From Tunturiibacter empetritectus (GTDB lineage: Bacteria; Acidobacteriota; Terriglobia; Terriglobales; Acidobacteriaceae): a DNA stretch of 64,000 nt. The position numbers were made by a program, and so were the translations under genes. The notes beneath the pieces were generated by a model. That model worked only from the letters and a program-made list of their open reading frames with translations, was not told where the DNA came from and ran no database searches. The stretch spans positions 2,170,001 through 2,234,000 of the forward strand of contig NZ_JACCCU010000001.1 in NCBI RefSeq assembly GCF_013410875.1, given 5' to 3'. Shown piece after piece: positions 17,134-26,050 of the stretch (the stretch's first letter is position 1; every line of letters begins with the position of its first letter).

Positions 17134-18114
17134 TTAGCTGTTGGAGAGTGCGAGGGTAAGGAGATCGAGGGCGCCTTTGGATTTGAGGTCGTCGGCGACG
17201 CGGAGGCCGAGGGTGATGGGGTCGGTGTCGGGAGCGGCTTCAGTTTCGACCTGGACCATGGATTCGCCGTCGGGGGAGACGACCTGGGCGACCATCTTCC
17301 ACTTCCCTTCTTCGTGGAAGCAGTGAGCGCCGATGGGGAGTGAGCAGCCGCCGCCGAGGGCGTCGAGTGTGGTGCGCTCGGCGTCGATGGCGAAGCGGGT
17401 GTAGGGGTGCTCGAGGAAGGCGATGGCGTTGCGGAGGTAGGTGTCGCGGGCTTCGTCGATGGCGTGTTCGGGGCTGCGGGTTTCGAGGGCGAGGGCTCCC
17501 TGGCCGGGGGCGGGACAGAGCTCGCAGGGGGAGAAGCGCTGGTGGACGGATTCAGTGCGCTTGAGCCGGTCGAGGCCGGCGGCGGCGAGGACCAGGGCGT
17601 CACACTGGCCCTGCTCGAGTTTGCGCAGACGGGTATCTATGTTGCCACGGACATCTACGAAGGTGACGTCGGGGCGGAGGGCGAGGATCTGTGCGCGGCG
17701 GCGGGGGCTGGTGGTGCCGATGCGGCCTCCTGCAGGGAGGGTGTGGAGCGCCCAGTAGGGTTCGCAGACCCAGACGTCGCGGGCGTCGGCGCGTTTGGGG
17801 ATTGCAGCGAGGGTGAACTGCGGGGCTAGTTTTGTCGGGAGGTCTTTCAAGCTGTGGACGGCGAGGTCGATGCGGCCTTCTTCGAGAGCCTCTTCGATTT
17901 CTTTGATGAAGATGCCTTTGCCGTCGAGGTTTGGCGGAGGGATGAAGCCCGGTTGCTGCATGCGGTCGCCAGTCGTGCGAATGATCTCGAGCTCGACGTG
18001 GTACCCGGCGTCACGAAGGGCGTAGAGGATGTGGTTGGCCTGCCAGAGAGCGAGTTGAGAGCCTCGGCTGCCTATGCGAATTGGGTTGCTGGAGTTATTG
18101 TGCTCGGAACTCAT
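17134..18114 (-). CDS. hemC: Porphobilinogen deaminase (hydroxymethylbilane synthase)
   Basis: Polymerises four porphobilinogen units to hydroxymethylbilane. All signatures are in the 326 residues: IGSRGSQLALWQANHI, the catalytic Asp91 in AVHSLKDLPT, IGTTSPRRRAQILALRPDV (substrate-binding Arg/Ser), VRGNIDTRLRKL, and the dipyrromethane attachment Cys257 in LGGGCSLPIGAH. ATG 18114 gives the family's normal length; an upstream frame would add 43 residues of no family similarity through the likely promoter. It is adjacent to a membrane protein gene and to the divergent ABC permease gene, not to other haem genes. Confidence 0.94.
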   Translation of the reverse strand: MSSEHNNSSNPIRIGSRGSQLALWQANHILYALRDAGYHVELEIIRTTGDRMQQPGFIPPPNLDGKGIFIKEIEEALEEGRIDLAVHSLKDLPTKLAPQFTLAAIPKRADARDVWVCEPYWALHTLPAGGRIGTTSPRRRAQILALRPDVTFVDVRGNIDTRLRKLEQGQCDALVLAAAGLDRLKRTESVHQRFSPCELCPAPGQGALALETRSPEHAIDEARDTYLRNAIAFLEHPYTRFAIDAERTTLDALGGGCSLPIGAHCFHEEGKWKMVAQVVSPDGESMVQVETEAAPDTDPITLGLRVADDLKSKGALDLLTLALSNS

Positions 18115-18345
18115 AGTCTTAATTAGGATACGGGATGATGGGCCGGTGTTTGCATGATAGAGCTGTGGTTTGTACCCGGGGTGAGGAAAAGCAGGTTGCT
18201 CCACTTCCGTTTTGACTCTCCTTGGGGGCAGGTTCGATGCCACGTATTATCGGTGGCAATCATTCCTCAAAATTTCAGCGTTCGTGGAACCAAGTCGGTG
18301 GTGAGAGCGTAAGTGCCTGACAGACATGAGAGCTGGAGGGAGTTC

Positions 18346-20883
18346 ATGCAGGATATTCGGGTTGCGTTGCGTCAGTTTTACAAGTCGCCGGGCTTTGCCA
18401 TTACGGTTGTGCTTACGATTGCGTTGGGAATCGGGGCGAATACGGCGATCTTTACGCTGGTGCACGCGATCCTGTTGAAGTCGTTGCCGGTAGCGGATCC
18501 GAAGACACTGTTTCGCGTGGGGGACCAGGATGATTGCTGCGTCAATGGCGGCTTTATCAATGACAATGGGGACTTCGATCTTTTTTCTTACGAGTTGTAC
18601 AAGCACTTTCAGGAGACGACGCCAGAGTTTGAACGGCTTGCGGCGATGCAGGCTGGCGGAGAGCAGAAGACGACGCGGCGAGGCTCGGAGCCGGCGAAGT
18701 CTGAGCGGGCGCAGTATGTGTCGGGAAACTTCTTTACGACGTTTGGGATTGGGGCGTTTGCCGGGAGAATGTTGACGGATGCGGACGATACGCCGGGTGG
18801 GGCTCCGGCTGTGGTGATGAGTTACCAGGCGTGGCAATCGGACTATGGCAGCGATCCAAAGGTGGTGGGATCGACGTTTTATCTACAGGGCCAGCCAGCT
18901 ACGGTGGTGGGGATCGCTCCGCCGGGATTCTTTGGGGACCGGATCAGGAGTAATCCACCGGGGCTGTGGATTCCATTGGCGATGGAGCCTGCCATTGAAG
19001 GGAAGAACTCGATTTTGCATGTTCCGGATAGCAACTGGCTGTATGCCGTGGGGAGGATGAAGCCGGGGGTCAGCATTACGGCGCTGCAGGAGAAGATGTC
19101 GGGGAGCTTGAGGCAGTTCCTTTCGGCGCAGCCTAATTATTCTCGTAATGGTGGGTCGACGATTATTCCGAAGCAGCATGTGGTGATTGTGCCGGGTGGC
19201 GCGGGTATTCAGAATCTGCAGAAGCAGACGGGCAAGGGACTCTATCTGCTGATGACGATCTCGGGGCTGGTGCTGCTGGTGGCATGCGCGAATGTGGCGA
19301 ACCTGTTACTGGCGCGGGGGACAACACGGCGGGCTGATACTTCGGTACGGATGGCGCTGGGCGCGGCTAGGAGCAGGTTGATACGGCAGATGCTGACGGA
19401 GAGTCTCCTGCTAGGTTGCGCTGGTGGGCTGGCCGGACTGGCAGTAGCTTATGCGGGGACGCGAATGATTCTGGCGCTTGCCTTTCCTGATTCGCCGCAA
19501 CTGCCAATTGCGGCGAGCCCTTCACTGGCCGTGCTGGGATTTGCATTCTTGCTGTCACTGTTGACGGGAGTGGTGTTTGGGGTTGTGCCGGCGTGGATTA
19601 CCTCGCACTCTGACCCCGCCGAGGCGTTGCGGGGTGCGAACCGCTCGACGCGGGACAGGTCGTCGCTGCCGCAGAGATCGTTGATTGTGTTTCAGGCGGC
19701 GCTGTCGCTGGTGCTACTGGTAGGCGCGGGGTTGTTGACTAAGAGCCTACGGAATATGGAGCACCAGAAATTTGGAATTCAGACGGCAAACCGGTATGTT
19801 CTGCATCTTGATCCGGCTGGCGCAGGTTACAAGCCGGAGACGCTTCCAGCGTTTTACAGGACACTGGAAGATCAATTCGGGTCATTGCCAGGAGTGCAGA
19901 GCGTTGGCCTGGCGCTTTACAGCACACTTGAGGGAAACAACTGGGGGGAGGGTGTGTTCGTCGATGGACGGCCTGCACCGGGGCCAAATGACCATAACGG
20001 TTCGTCTTGGGATCGGGTGAGCAACCACTTTTTTGAGACTGTGGGGCAACCGGTCTTACGCGGACGCGGATTCACAGATCAGGATACGGCAACGTCACAG
20101 AAGGTTGCTGTGGTGAACCAGGCGTTTGTGAAGAAGTTCTTTCCGAAGGAGGATCCGGTCGGCAGGCACTTCGGAATATTCGAGCAGAAGTACTCTTCTA
20201 CATTCGAGATCGTGGGCGTTGTGGCCGATGCCAAGTACACGAATCCGCGAGATGAAGTGAGGACGATGTACTTTCGTCCGCTGACTCAGACGATGACAGG
20301 GCTGACGGATCCGAATGAAGCGATGGCTGAGGGGAGGGGGCTTTATATCAACTCGGTGACGCTGTTTTTTCGGAGCGAGCCGCAAAATCTTGATGCCACC
20401 ATGAGACGAACACTGGCAAATATCAATCCAGACCTGACGGTGCTTGACCTTCACTCGCTGGACTATCAGGTGGCAGACAACTTTACGCAGGAGCGGTTGA
20501 TTGCGCGGCTGACGATGTTGTTTGGCGCACTTGCGCTTGTGCTTGCTTCGGTGGGCTTATATGGAATTACGTCGTACCAGGTGGCGCGAAGAACGAGCGA
20601 GATCGGGCTGCGCATGGCGCTTGGGGCAGACCGCGGTAACGTCGTGCGAATGGTGATGCGAAGCGCATTTGTGCAGGCCGGGCTGGGGTTGGCCATTGGG
20701 GTGCCGATTGCAATCTTTGGAGCAAGGGCGATGGCCGATCAACTGTATGGCGTGCGCTCGTATGATCCGGTGAGTCTGCTGATTGCGGTGGCTGTGCTGC
20801 TGGGATCGGCTACGGTTGCGGGGTTTATTCCTGCTCGCCGGGCTGCAAATATCGAGCCGATGACGGCGCTGCGCACGGAGTAG
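18346..20883 (+). CDS. ADOP-type duplicated orphan ABC permease (MacB-like)
   Basis: Membrane protein of 845 residues with the Acidobacterial Duplicated Orphan Permease architecture: an N-terminal tail (QDIRVALRQFYKSPGFAITV), a first membrane helix, a MacB-type periplasmic core, an FtsX block of three helices (about 300-430; SGLVLLVACANVANLLLARG), a second periplasmic core and a second FtsX block at the end (about 720-840; LASVGLYGITSYQVARRTSEIGLRMALGA, ending FIPARRAANIEPMTALR). No ATP-binding subunit is adjacent, which is usual for the family; transport role and partner are unknown. ATG 18346 was chosen over an upstream GTG because GGAGG sits 6 bases before it. Confidence 0.9.
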   Translation: MQDIRVALRQFYKSPGFAITVVLTIALGIGANTAIFTLVHAILLKSLPVADPKTLFRVGDQDDCCVNGGFINDNGDFDLFSYELYKHFQETTPEFERLAAMQAGGEQKTTRRGSEPAKSERAQYVSGNFFTTFGIGAFAGRMLTDADDTPGGAPAVVMSYQAWQSDYGSDPKVVGSTFYLQGQPATVVGIAPPGFFGDRIRSNPPGLWIPLAMEPAIEGKNSILHVPDSNWLYAVGRMKPGVSITALQEKMSGSLRQFLSAQPNYSRNGGSTIIPKQHVVIVPGGAGIQNLQKQTGKGLYLLMTISGLVLLVACANVANLLLARGTTRRADTSVRMALGAARSRLIRQMLTESLLLGCAGGLAGLAVAYAGTRMILALAFPDSPQLPIAASPSLAVLGFAFLLSLLTGVVFGVVPAWITSHSDPAEALRGANRSTRDRSSLPQRSLIVFQAALSLVLLVGAGLLTKSLRNMEHQKFGIQTANRYVLHLDPAGAGYKPETLPAFYRTLEDQFGSLPGVQSVGLALYSTLEGNNWGEGVFVDGRPAPGPNDHNGSSWDRVSNHFFETVGQPVLRGRGFTDQDTATSQKVAVVNQAFVKKFFPKEDPVGRHFGIFEQKYSSTFEIVGVVADAKYTNPRDEVRTMYFRPLTQTMTGLTDPNEAMAEGRGLYINSVTLFFRSEPQNLDATMRRTLANINPDLTVLDLHSLDYQVADNFTQERLIARLTMLFGALALVLASVGLYGITSYQVARRTSEIGLRMALGADRGNVVRMVMRSAFVQAGLGLAIGVPIAIFGARAMADQLYGVRSYDPVSLLIAVAVLLGSATVAGFIPARRAANIEPMTALRTE

Positions 20884-20933
20884 ATGGAGCTTGAGATCGC
20901 ACGCAACACTTTGGGTAGAAGTTTAGTTTTTCT

Positions 20934-21707
20934 TTATACGGAGAAGCGTTTGAGACGGGAGAGTTGTAGAAAGCTTAGCCAGATGAATCTTGGATTGTTG
21001 ATCAGGTATCGACGCCATAGACGCTTGGGCTCTTTGATAAGCCGGTAAAGCCACTGAAGGCCAGACTTCTTCATCCAGTCGGGCGCTTCGGCAAGGTTAC
21101 CACTGAGGAGGTCGAACGCCGCCCCGACGCCGACCATGAGTTTTACCGGCAGCCGGCCGTTGTAGGCGGCCATGAAGCGCTCCTGCTTGGGCGTGCTGAG
21201 GCCACACCAGAGAATGTCGGCCTTGGACACTGTAAGCTGGGCTCGCAGATCTTCCTCCTCTTCGGCGTTGAGTGGGCGGAAGGGTGGGGTGTAGGTGCCT
21301 ACGATCTGAAGGCCGGGATAGCGGCGGGTGAGTTCGGCTCTCAACTCCTCGGCGATGCCAGGCCGGCCTCCGTAAAGGAAGTGACGGTAGCCTCGCTCAA
21401 CAGAGGACTTACACAGGTTCAGCATGAAATCCGGACCATAGACGCGAGTCATGTCTTTGAAGCCGTGCAGGTGTCCCAGCCAGACGGTTGGCATGCCGTC
21501 TGGTGTTGAGAGGAATGATTTGTTGAGGATGCTTCGGAAAGCATCGTCGGATTGACCTTCGATGATGCCGTGGACGCCGGTGACGCAGATATATCCGGTG
21601 TCTCCGCGATCCAAAAGCCCTTCGGTCTGTTCCAGTGCGCTCTGCATGGACAACGCGCTGATGCCTACACCAAGGATGTTGACTCGTGGCTGGTCGCTGG
21701 CGATCAT
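20934..21707 (-). CDS. WecG/TagA/CpsF family glycosyltransferase
   Basis: Glycosyltransferase of the GT26 family, which adds N-acetylmannosaminuronate, N-acetylmannosamine or other sugars to lipid-linked intermediates at the inner face of the membrane. In 257 residues: NILGVGISALSMQSAL, YICVTGVHGIIEGQSDDAFRSIL, the substrate-site motif SFLSTPDGMPTVWLG, YGGRPGIAEEL, and GLSTPKQERFMA followed by VGVGAAFDLLSGNLAEAPDWMKKSGLQWLYRL. The C-terminal basic tail (PKRLWRRYLINNPRF) fits membrane association. AGGAG lies 5 bases before ATG 21707; an overlapping GTG six bases up is possible. It opens the exopolysaccharide locus at its left end. Confidence 0.9.
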   Translation of the reverse strand: MIASDQPRVNILGVGISALSMQSALEQTEGLLDRGDTGYICVTGVHGIIEGQSDDAFRSILNKSFLSTPDGMPTVWLGHLHGFKDMTRVYGPDFMLNLCKSSVERGYRHFLYGGRPGIAEELRAELTRRYPGLQIVGTYTPPFRPLNAEEEEDLRAQLTVSKADILWCGLSTPKQERFMAAYNGRLPVKLMVGVGAAFDLLSGNLAEAPDWMKKSGLQWLYRLIKEPKRLWRRYLINNPRFIWLSFLQLSRLKRFSV

Positions 21708-21981
21708 GATCACTCCTCAGTTATGAAATGCGCTAGACGATCATCGTCTGTTGGTTGAGAAACCGTATCTATCTATCGATATCTCTATTTTATATGCGAC
21801 GAGGAATGATATTTGGAAGCTCTATTTGATTCAGCTAACATTGTCGATCGCTTCTCGGTACACTGTGACTGCGTATTGGTTGAGGGACTATGAACGAAAG
21901 AGATATCTTCCGCGCCTATGCCGTCCATATTCTTTTGATCGGGTGTAAGGATTCAGGCTTACAAAGGGGCGCGCTTTCGAA

Positions 21982-23199
21982 ATGAATGTTTTACTATCCG
22001 CCTATGCATGCATGCCCAATTCTGGATCTGAACCTGGTAATGGGTGGAACTGGGCGATTCATCTTGCGGAGCGCGGAATCGACGTCACGGTACTGACCCG
22101 CAGTGACAATAGGGAGAAGATTGACGCGTACCAGCGCGATCACCCGAATGTCAGAATTAAATTCGGCTACGTGATGGTACCGACTAGACTATTCAGGCCT
22201 GGAAGCGGCCTCCACTATGCACTGTGGCAGATGTTTGCTGTCAAAGTTGCGAGGCGCCTTGATCTCCAACGACGCTTCGATTTGGTCCATCACGTGACAT
22301 ACACAAGCATTCATGTGCCGACGCAGCTGTGGCGATTAGGCAGGCCGACCGTGTTCGGACCAGTCGGAGGAGGTCAGACGGCGCCCCCGGCTATGCTTGA
22401 ATATTTCGGCCCCAGTCGAGGAGCGGAGGAACGCCGCACTCTTTTGACTAAGGCGCTTCGCTACTCTTATCTGCACAAACGATGGCTGAAAAGGATGACC
22501 ACCGTGCTTGCGGCAAACAGCGATACGCTGGAATTGATAAGAGCGATGGGACGCTCAGACGTCAGCTTACAGTTCGACAATGGCGTGGCGACCGAGTATC
22601 TCGCAGCGGGACCAAGGAGCTTCGAGCGAGAGCCTGGTCCGCTTCGCTTGATCTGGGTCGGAAGGATGCTACCGAGAAAGGCTCTGCCGATGGCACTGGA
22701 TGCACTTGCCAAGGTTCAACATGCTTCGACACTTACCATTGTGGGAGATGGAATGGAAGAAGCGGAAGTAAGAAGAATGGTCGGCGAGCGTGGCTTGAAT
22801 AGCCGTGTCCAGTGGGCAGGCAGGCGTCTTAGTGTAGATGAGGTTCGAGCGGCTTATTTGACGAGCGATGCCATGCTATTTACGAGCTTGCGCGAGACTT
22901 CAGGCGTGCAATTGCTGGAGGCGATGGCGCTGGGTCTGCCTGTGATTGCACTGGATCTGCATGGCGCACGGGATGTGGTTCCCGAAGAGGCTGGCATCAA
23001 GGTCCCCGTTACGACACCCTCGGAGGTTGTCTGTGGACTGGCAGCCGCTATCGAACGTTTTGCCGTTATGAGTGTTGAGCAGAAGGACGCGATGTCTCGG
23101 GCGAGCTGGGAGTTTGCAAGAACAAGCACCTGGACGGCGCGAGCTGCGAAAGCCGAAAAACTTTACACAAAGCTGGTGGCGGCAAGTGCTACAGATTGA
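21982..23199 (+). CDS. Glycosyltransferase family 4 (GT-B)
   Basis: GT-B retaining glycosyltransferase of 405 residues. The N-terminal acceptor domain begins NVLLSAYACMPNSGSEPGNGWNWA, with the glycine-rich loop typical of GT4. The C-terminal domain has LRLIWVGRMLPRKALPMALDAL, TLTIVGDGMEEAEV and the donor-binding E-x7-E motif in SLRETSGVQLLEAMALGLPVIA. It likely adds a sugar from a nucleotide donor to the growing repeat unit in the cytoplasm. It begins 274 bases downstream of the divergent WecG-like gene, so both may share a regulatory region. Specificity cannot be told. Confidence 0.9.
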   Translation: MNVLLSAYACMPNSGSEPGNGWNWAIHLAERGIDVTVLTRSDNREKIDAYQRDHPNVRIKFGYVMVPTRLFRPGSGLHYALWQMFAVKVARRLDLQRRFDLVHHVTYTSIHVPTQLWRLGRPTVFGPVGGGQTAPPAMLEYFGPSRGAEERRTLLTKALRYSYLHKRWLKRMTTVLAANSDTLELIRAMGRSDVSLQFDNGVATEYLAAGPRSFEREPGPLRLIWVGRMLPRKALPMALDALAKVQHASTLTIVGDGMEEAEVRRMVGERGLNSRVQWAGRRLSVDEVRAAYLTSDAMLFTSLRETSGVQLLEAMALGLPVIALDLHGARDVVPEEAGIKVPVTTPSEVVCGLAAAIERFAVMSVEQKDAMSRASWEFARTSTWTARAAKAEKLYTKLVAASATD

Positions 23200-23283
23200 T
23201 GGAGCCTTCTCCGACCCCACGCCTGGAGCCGGAGGTTAGTTTTTGGTAATAACTGATCTTTGATTTATCAGGAGGCTCTTGCA

Positions 23284-24183
23284 TTGGACCCCCGCAACGA
23301 GATGAGTGACTTGTCCAGCCGCTTCATCGAAACGTGGCTTTTTCTTCTCCGAAACGAAGCGAAGGTCACGAAGATCCAGTTGATGCGCTTGAATTCTCGC
23401 AACGAGAGTTCGAAAACGCCGGTTGTGGCGTCCGGCGGTCCAGTGGTGTCGATGACGACCCATGGGGATCGACTTCGCACGGTCCACCTGGCACTGGAGT
23501 CGATTGCAGGGGGGACGGTGCTTCCATCGAGATTAATATTGTGGGTTGATAGCGAGGAAGCGTATGCAAATCAGTCCATAAGCCTTAAGAGACTTGTGGA
23601 GAGAGGCGCTGAGGTACACCTTAGCCCTAACTTTGGGCCGCACACCAAGTATTATCCCTATCTTCTGTCAGCGGACACCTTCGGATCTCCGCTGGTCACC
23701 GCGGATGATGATCTCTTATATGGCAAGTGGTGGCTGGAGGGGCTGTTGCGAGCGCATCGTGAGGACCCTGAAGCAGTGAGTTGTTATCGGGCACATCGCA
23801 TGAAGATTGAGAATGGAACGATCGCGCCGTATCAAACGTGGGGGCCTTGCAGTTCAACGAATCCAAGCTTTCTTCACTTCGCAACTGGAGTATCGGGCTG
23901 CATCTATCCGCTGCGTCTTCTACACAGCCTAAAGGATGCCGGCTCGGAGTTTATGCGGGTGTGCCCAAAGGCCGACGATCTGTGGCTCCATGTAAACGCC
24001 CTGCGAGCAGGGATTAAGTCTCGACAGGTTTGGAGCCGTCCGCTGCGGTTTCCGTTTGTTCCCGGGACGCAGAGTGGCGGTCTTTACCATAGCAATGTGA
24101 TCTTGGCGCGAAACGATGAGCAGATTCGCGACACCTACACGGCATCAGACATTGCCCAACTGGAAGAGATTTCGCGTCGCTAG
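23284..24183 (+). CDS. Putative glycosyltransferase with TADDD motif, paralog 1
   Basis: About 299 residues, probable GT-A fold glycosyltransferase; the exact family is not recognised. Features: ASGGPVVSMTTHGDRLRTVHLALESIAGGTVLPSRLILWVD at the N-terminus, which matches the nucleotide-binding start of GT-A enzymes, and the metal-binding acidic motif VTADDDLLY, then FLHFATGVSGCIYP and CPKADDLWLH. A close paralog lies inverted at 34670-35665; most blocks are shared. AGGAGG at 23271-23275 sits 8 bases before TTG 23284, which I take as start; ATG 23302 is the alternative. It directly follows the GT4 gene. Confidence 0.75.
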   Translation: MDPRNEMSDLSSRFIETWLFLLRNEAKVTKIQLMRLNSRNESSKTPVVASGGPVVSMTTHGDRLRTVHLALESIAGGTVLPSRLILWVDSEEAYANQSISLKRLVERGAEVHLSPNFGPHTKYYPYLLSADTFGSPLVTADDDLLYGKWWLEGLLRAHREDPEAVSCYRAHRMKIENGTIAPYQTWGPCSSTNPSFLHFATGVSGCIYPLRLLHSLKDAGSEFMRVCPKADDLWLHVNALRAGIKSRQVWSRPLRFPFVPGTQSGGLYHSNVILARNDEQIRDTYTASDIAQLEEISRR

Positions 24184-24218
24184 TAAACGCGGCAAAGACG
24201 TGCTGCAGTCGATATTGC

Positions 24219-25595
24219 TTATTTTTTTAGTTGACGCGCAGCTTCTGGAATGAGTGAGGAAGATTCTAAAGACTCAATTCCTTCTGATATGGCAAGATGG
24301 CGAATCTTACGAACACGAAGCCACAACGCAACGCCGATGATACTTTGAAAGAAAAATTGCGTTGCGCACATACCCAGCATTACGCCGTTAAGTCCGAGGT
24401 GGCGGGCAAACGGACCTGCAAGGGCTACAGAAAATGCAATAAGGGCCGGATATGCCCAAAAAACTGGGGCGGTGTACTCTAACGCTTGAAGAGCAGCTCG
24501 TAGCGGCCCCGAGACAAAGATGACAAGATAAAGCAGCGCATATAACCGAAGCACGGTTCCGTCTGACGAATACTTTTGCCCATAAGTGATCTTTAGCCAA
24601 AAGCTGGGGAAGCAGGCAATGATAGAGGTGAATAGTAACGTAATGCCACCCCACAAAAGAAATATGCGCTTGATGTATCGCAGCATGCCGTCGACGCCTT
24701 CGAGTCGCATCTGCCTGGATGCCTGAGCTGGAACGACATTATCCAGGCCCAGAAACCAGACGTGCGCTACGGCGACAATGTTTTGTGCTGCTCTCAAGAT
24801 TGCGGAGGCCGCGGCGCCGTAATAGACAGGGGCTGCCATCAGGAACAAGTTCCCTGCCCCCCACTGCATGAAAGCGGTTGGCGCAAGCCATCGAGAGATA
24901 GCCCAGTGCCTCAAAAAAACGCGCTTTATCGTATGCCAATCGAAGATGACCGGTTCTAACCATCGTAGGCAGGCGAAGAACGATATCAAAGAAGTAACGG
25001 CGATGATTGTAAGAACAGTGGATATGCTTGCTCTATGGGTATGGGCGAGCCAGAAGATAATGGGAAGTTGGGTGAGGTAGCTCAACGCATCGGTCACGAG
25101 AGCCTTTTTGCTCTGACCGGTACAGAAGAAATAGCGGCGAAGGAAGTCCTGAAGCAGATACGCGAGCGTCGCCATGCTCATCGAGAGAGCAAGATTTCCC
25201 ACTCCCCATTGTGGAAAGAATCTCACGGAAAGTCGAACCGAGATGTACATCACGAGTGCCGCAAACAATGCAAACGTTCCCTCTTGGACGAGGACGGAGC
25301 CATAGTAACCAGGTCGTTCTTCCGCATCCTGCTTTGGCCCGACACTGGTCATGGGAGTGACGATTAGCGCATACTGCAGACTGTTCGCAAACAAAACGGC
25401 GACCCAAGCAAGAGCGAATACGCCATAGTCTCTTAGACCAAAGCCTCGGGCAAGCAACACATTCGTCACGAAGTTTGCGCCGCTGACTAGCCCCTGATCA
25501 AGTAGGGCGGCGGGCGTTTTCCCTCCTCCGACCCTGGCAAGAATACGAGCAAGAAAGGACGGCTTTGGTTCTGCATCATCAGAGTTCAATGCCAC
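24219..25595 (-). CDS. Polysaccharide flippase, Wzx/MATE-like
   Basis: Membrane protein of 458 residues with about 12-14 hydrophobic segments of the polysaccharide export (MOP/Wzx) superfamily, which moves lipid-linked repeat units to the periplasm. The start region GLVSGANFVTNVLLARGFGLRDYGVFALAWVAVLFANSLQ is typical: a Gly/Ser helix followed by the conserved L-x-D-Y-G-x-F motif. The start codon is GTG (25595). No other flippase is in the locus, so it probably serves the Wzy-dependent path here. The gene is convergent to the TADDD transferase with 35 bases between. Confidence 0.85.
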   Translation of the reverse strand: MALNSDDAEPKPSFLARILARVGGGKTPAALLDQGLVSGANFVTNVLLARGFGLRDYGVFALAWVAVLFANSLQYALIVTPMTSVGPKQDAEERPGYYGSVLVQEGTFALFAALVMYISVRLSVRFFPQWGVGNLALSMSMATLAYLLQDFLRRYFFCTGQSKKALVTDALSYLTQLPIIFWLAHTHRASISTVLTIIAVTSLISFFACLRWLEPVIFDWHTIKRVFLRHWAISRWLAPTAFMQWGAGNLFLMAAPVYYGAAASAILRAAQNIVAVAHVWFLGLDNVVPAQASRQMRLEGVDGMLRYIKRIFLLWGGITLLFTSIIACFPSFWLKITYGQKYSSDGTVLRLYALLYLVIFVSGPLRAALQALEYTAPVFWAYPALIAFSVALAGPFARHLGLNGVMLGMCATQFFFQSIIGVALWLRVRKIRHLAISEGIESLESSSLIPEAARQLKK

Positions 25596-26050
25596 GTATG
25601 CGCGCCTCTAAGTTTTGAAAGTATTACCCGTCGAGACCTGATTGGAAGATTTCGATCATGTGAAAATCATTGTTTAGTTATGGCGAAGTAAAAAATGCCC
25701 TATCAGCAGGTTCCTAGTACTCGAACGTAGTCAGAGCGAAAATGCTCCACCTCGCAAGTGTCTTAGGCAAATCAAAACAGACCCAACCCGCTTCTCTCAT
25801 GTTACAAGGCATGAGCGAGAAAGAACATAATCAAGGGCAATGTTTGAGCAGGTTTTCTTTGTGAGACGGAACAGCCAATCGTCGTTACGACTAGCGACAG
25901 TAAATGACTAGGCTATGCAAGAGTTTACCGGTTGCAAGCGAGGCCACGCGACAGGTTTTTTGATGAGCAAACACGGGAGTTCACAGGAAATGGTTTTTCT
26001 GTTGCTGCGCGGGCCACTTCCATCATGAACTAGCCCCTGATCATAAAAAC
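25596..26050. other. Intergenic region upstream of the flippase gene
   Basis: About 455 bases, AT-richer than the coding DNA, between the flippase start and the stop of the first beta-helix gene. No convincing open frame, repeat or hairpin was found; it presumably holds the flippase promoter. Confidence 0.6.

Noticed and set aside
21708..21981. Possible tRNA or small RNA between the WecG-like and GT4 genes
   Set aside because: No cloverleaf, T-loop sequence or terminator-like hairpin could be found.
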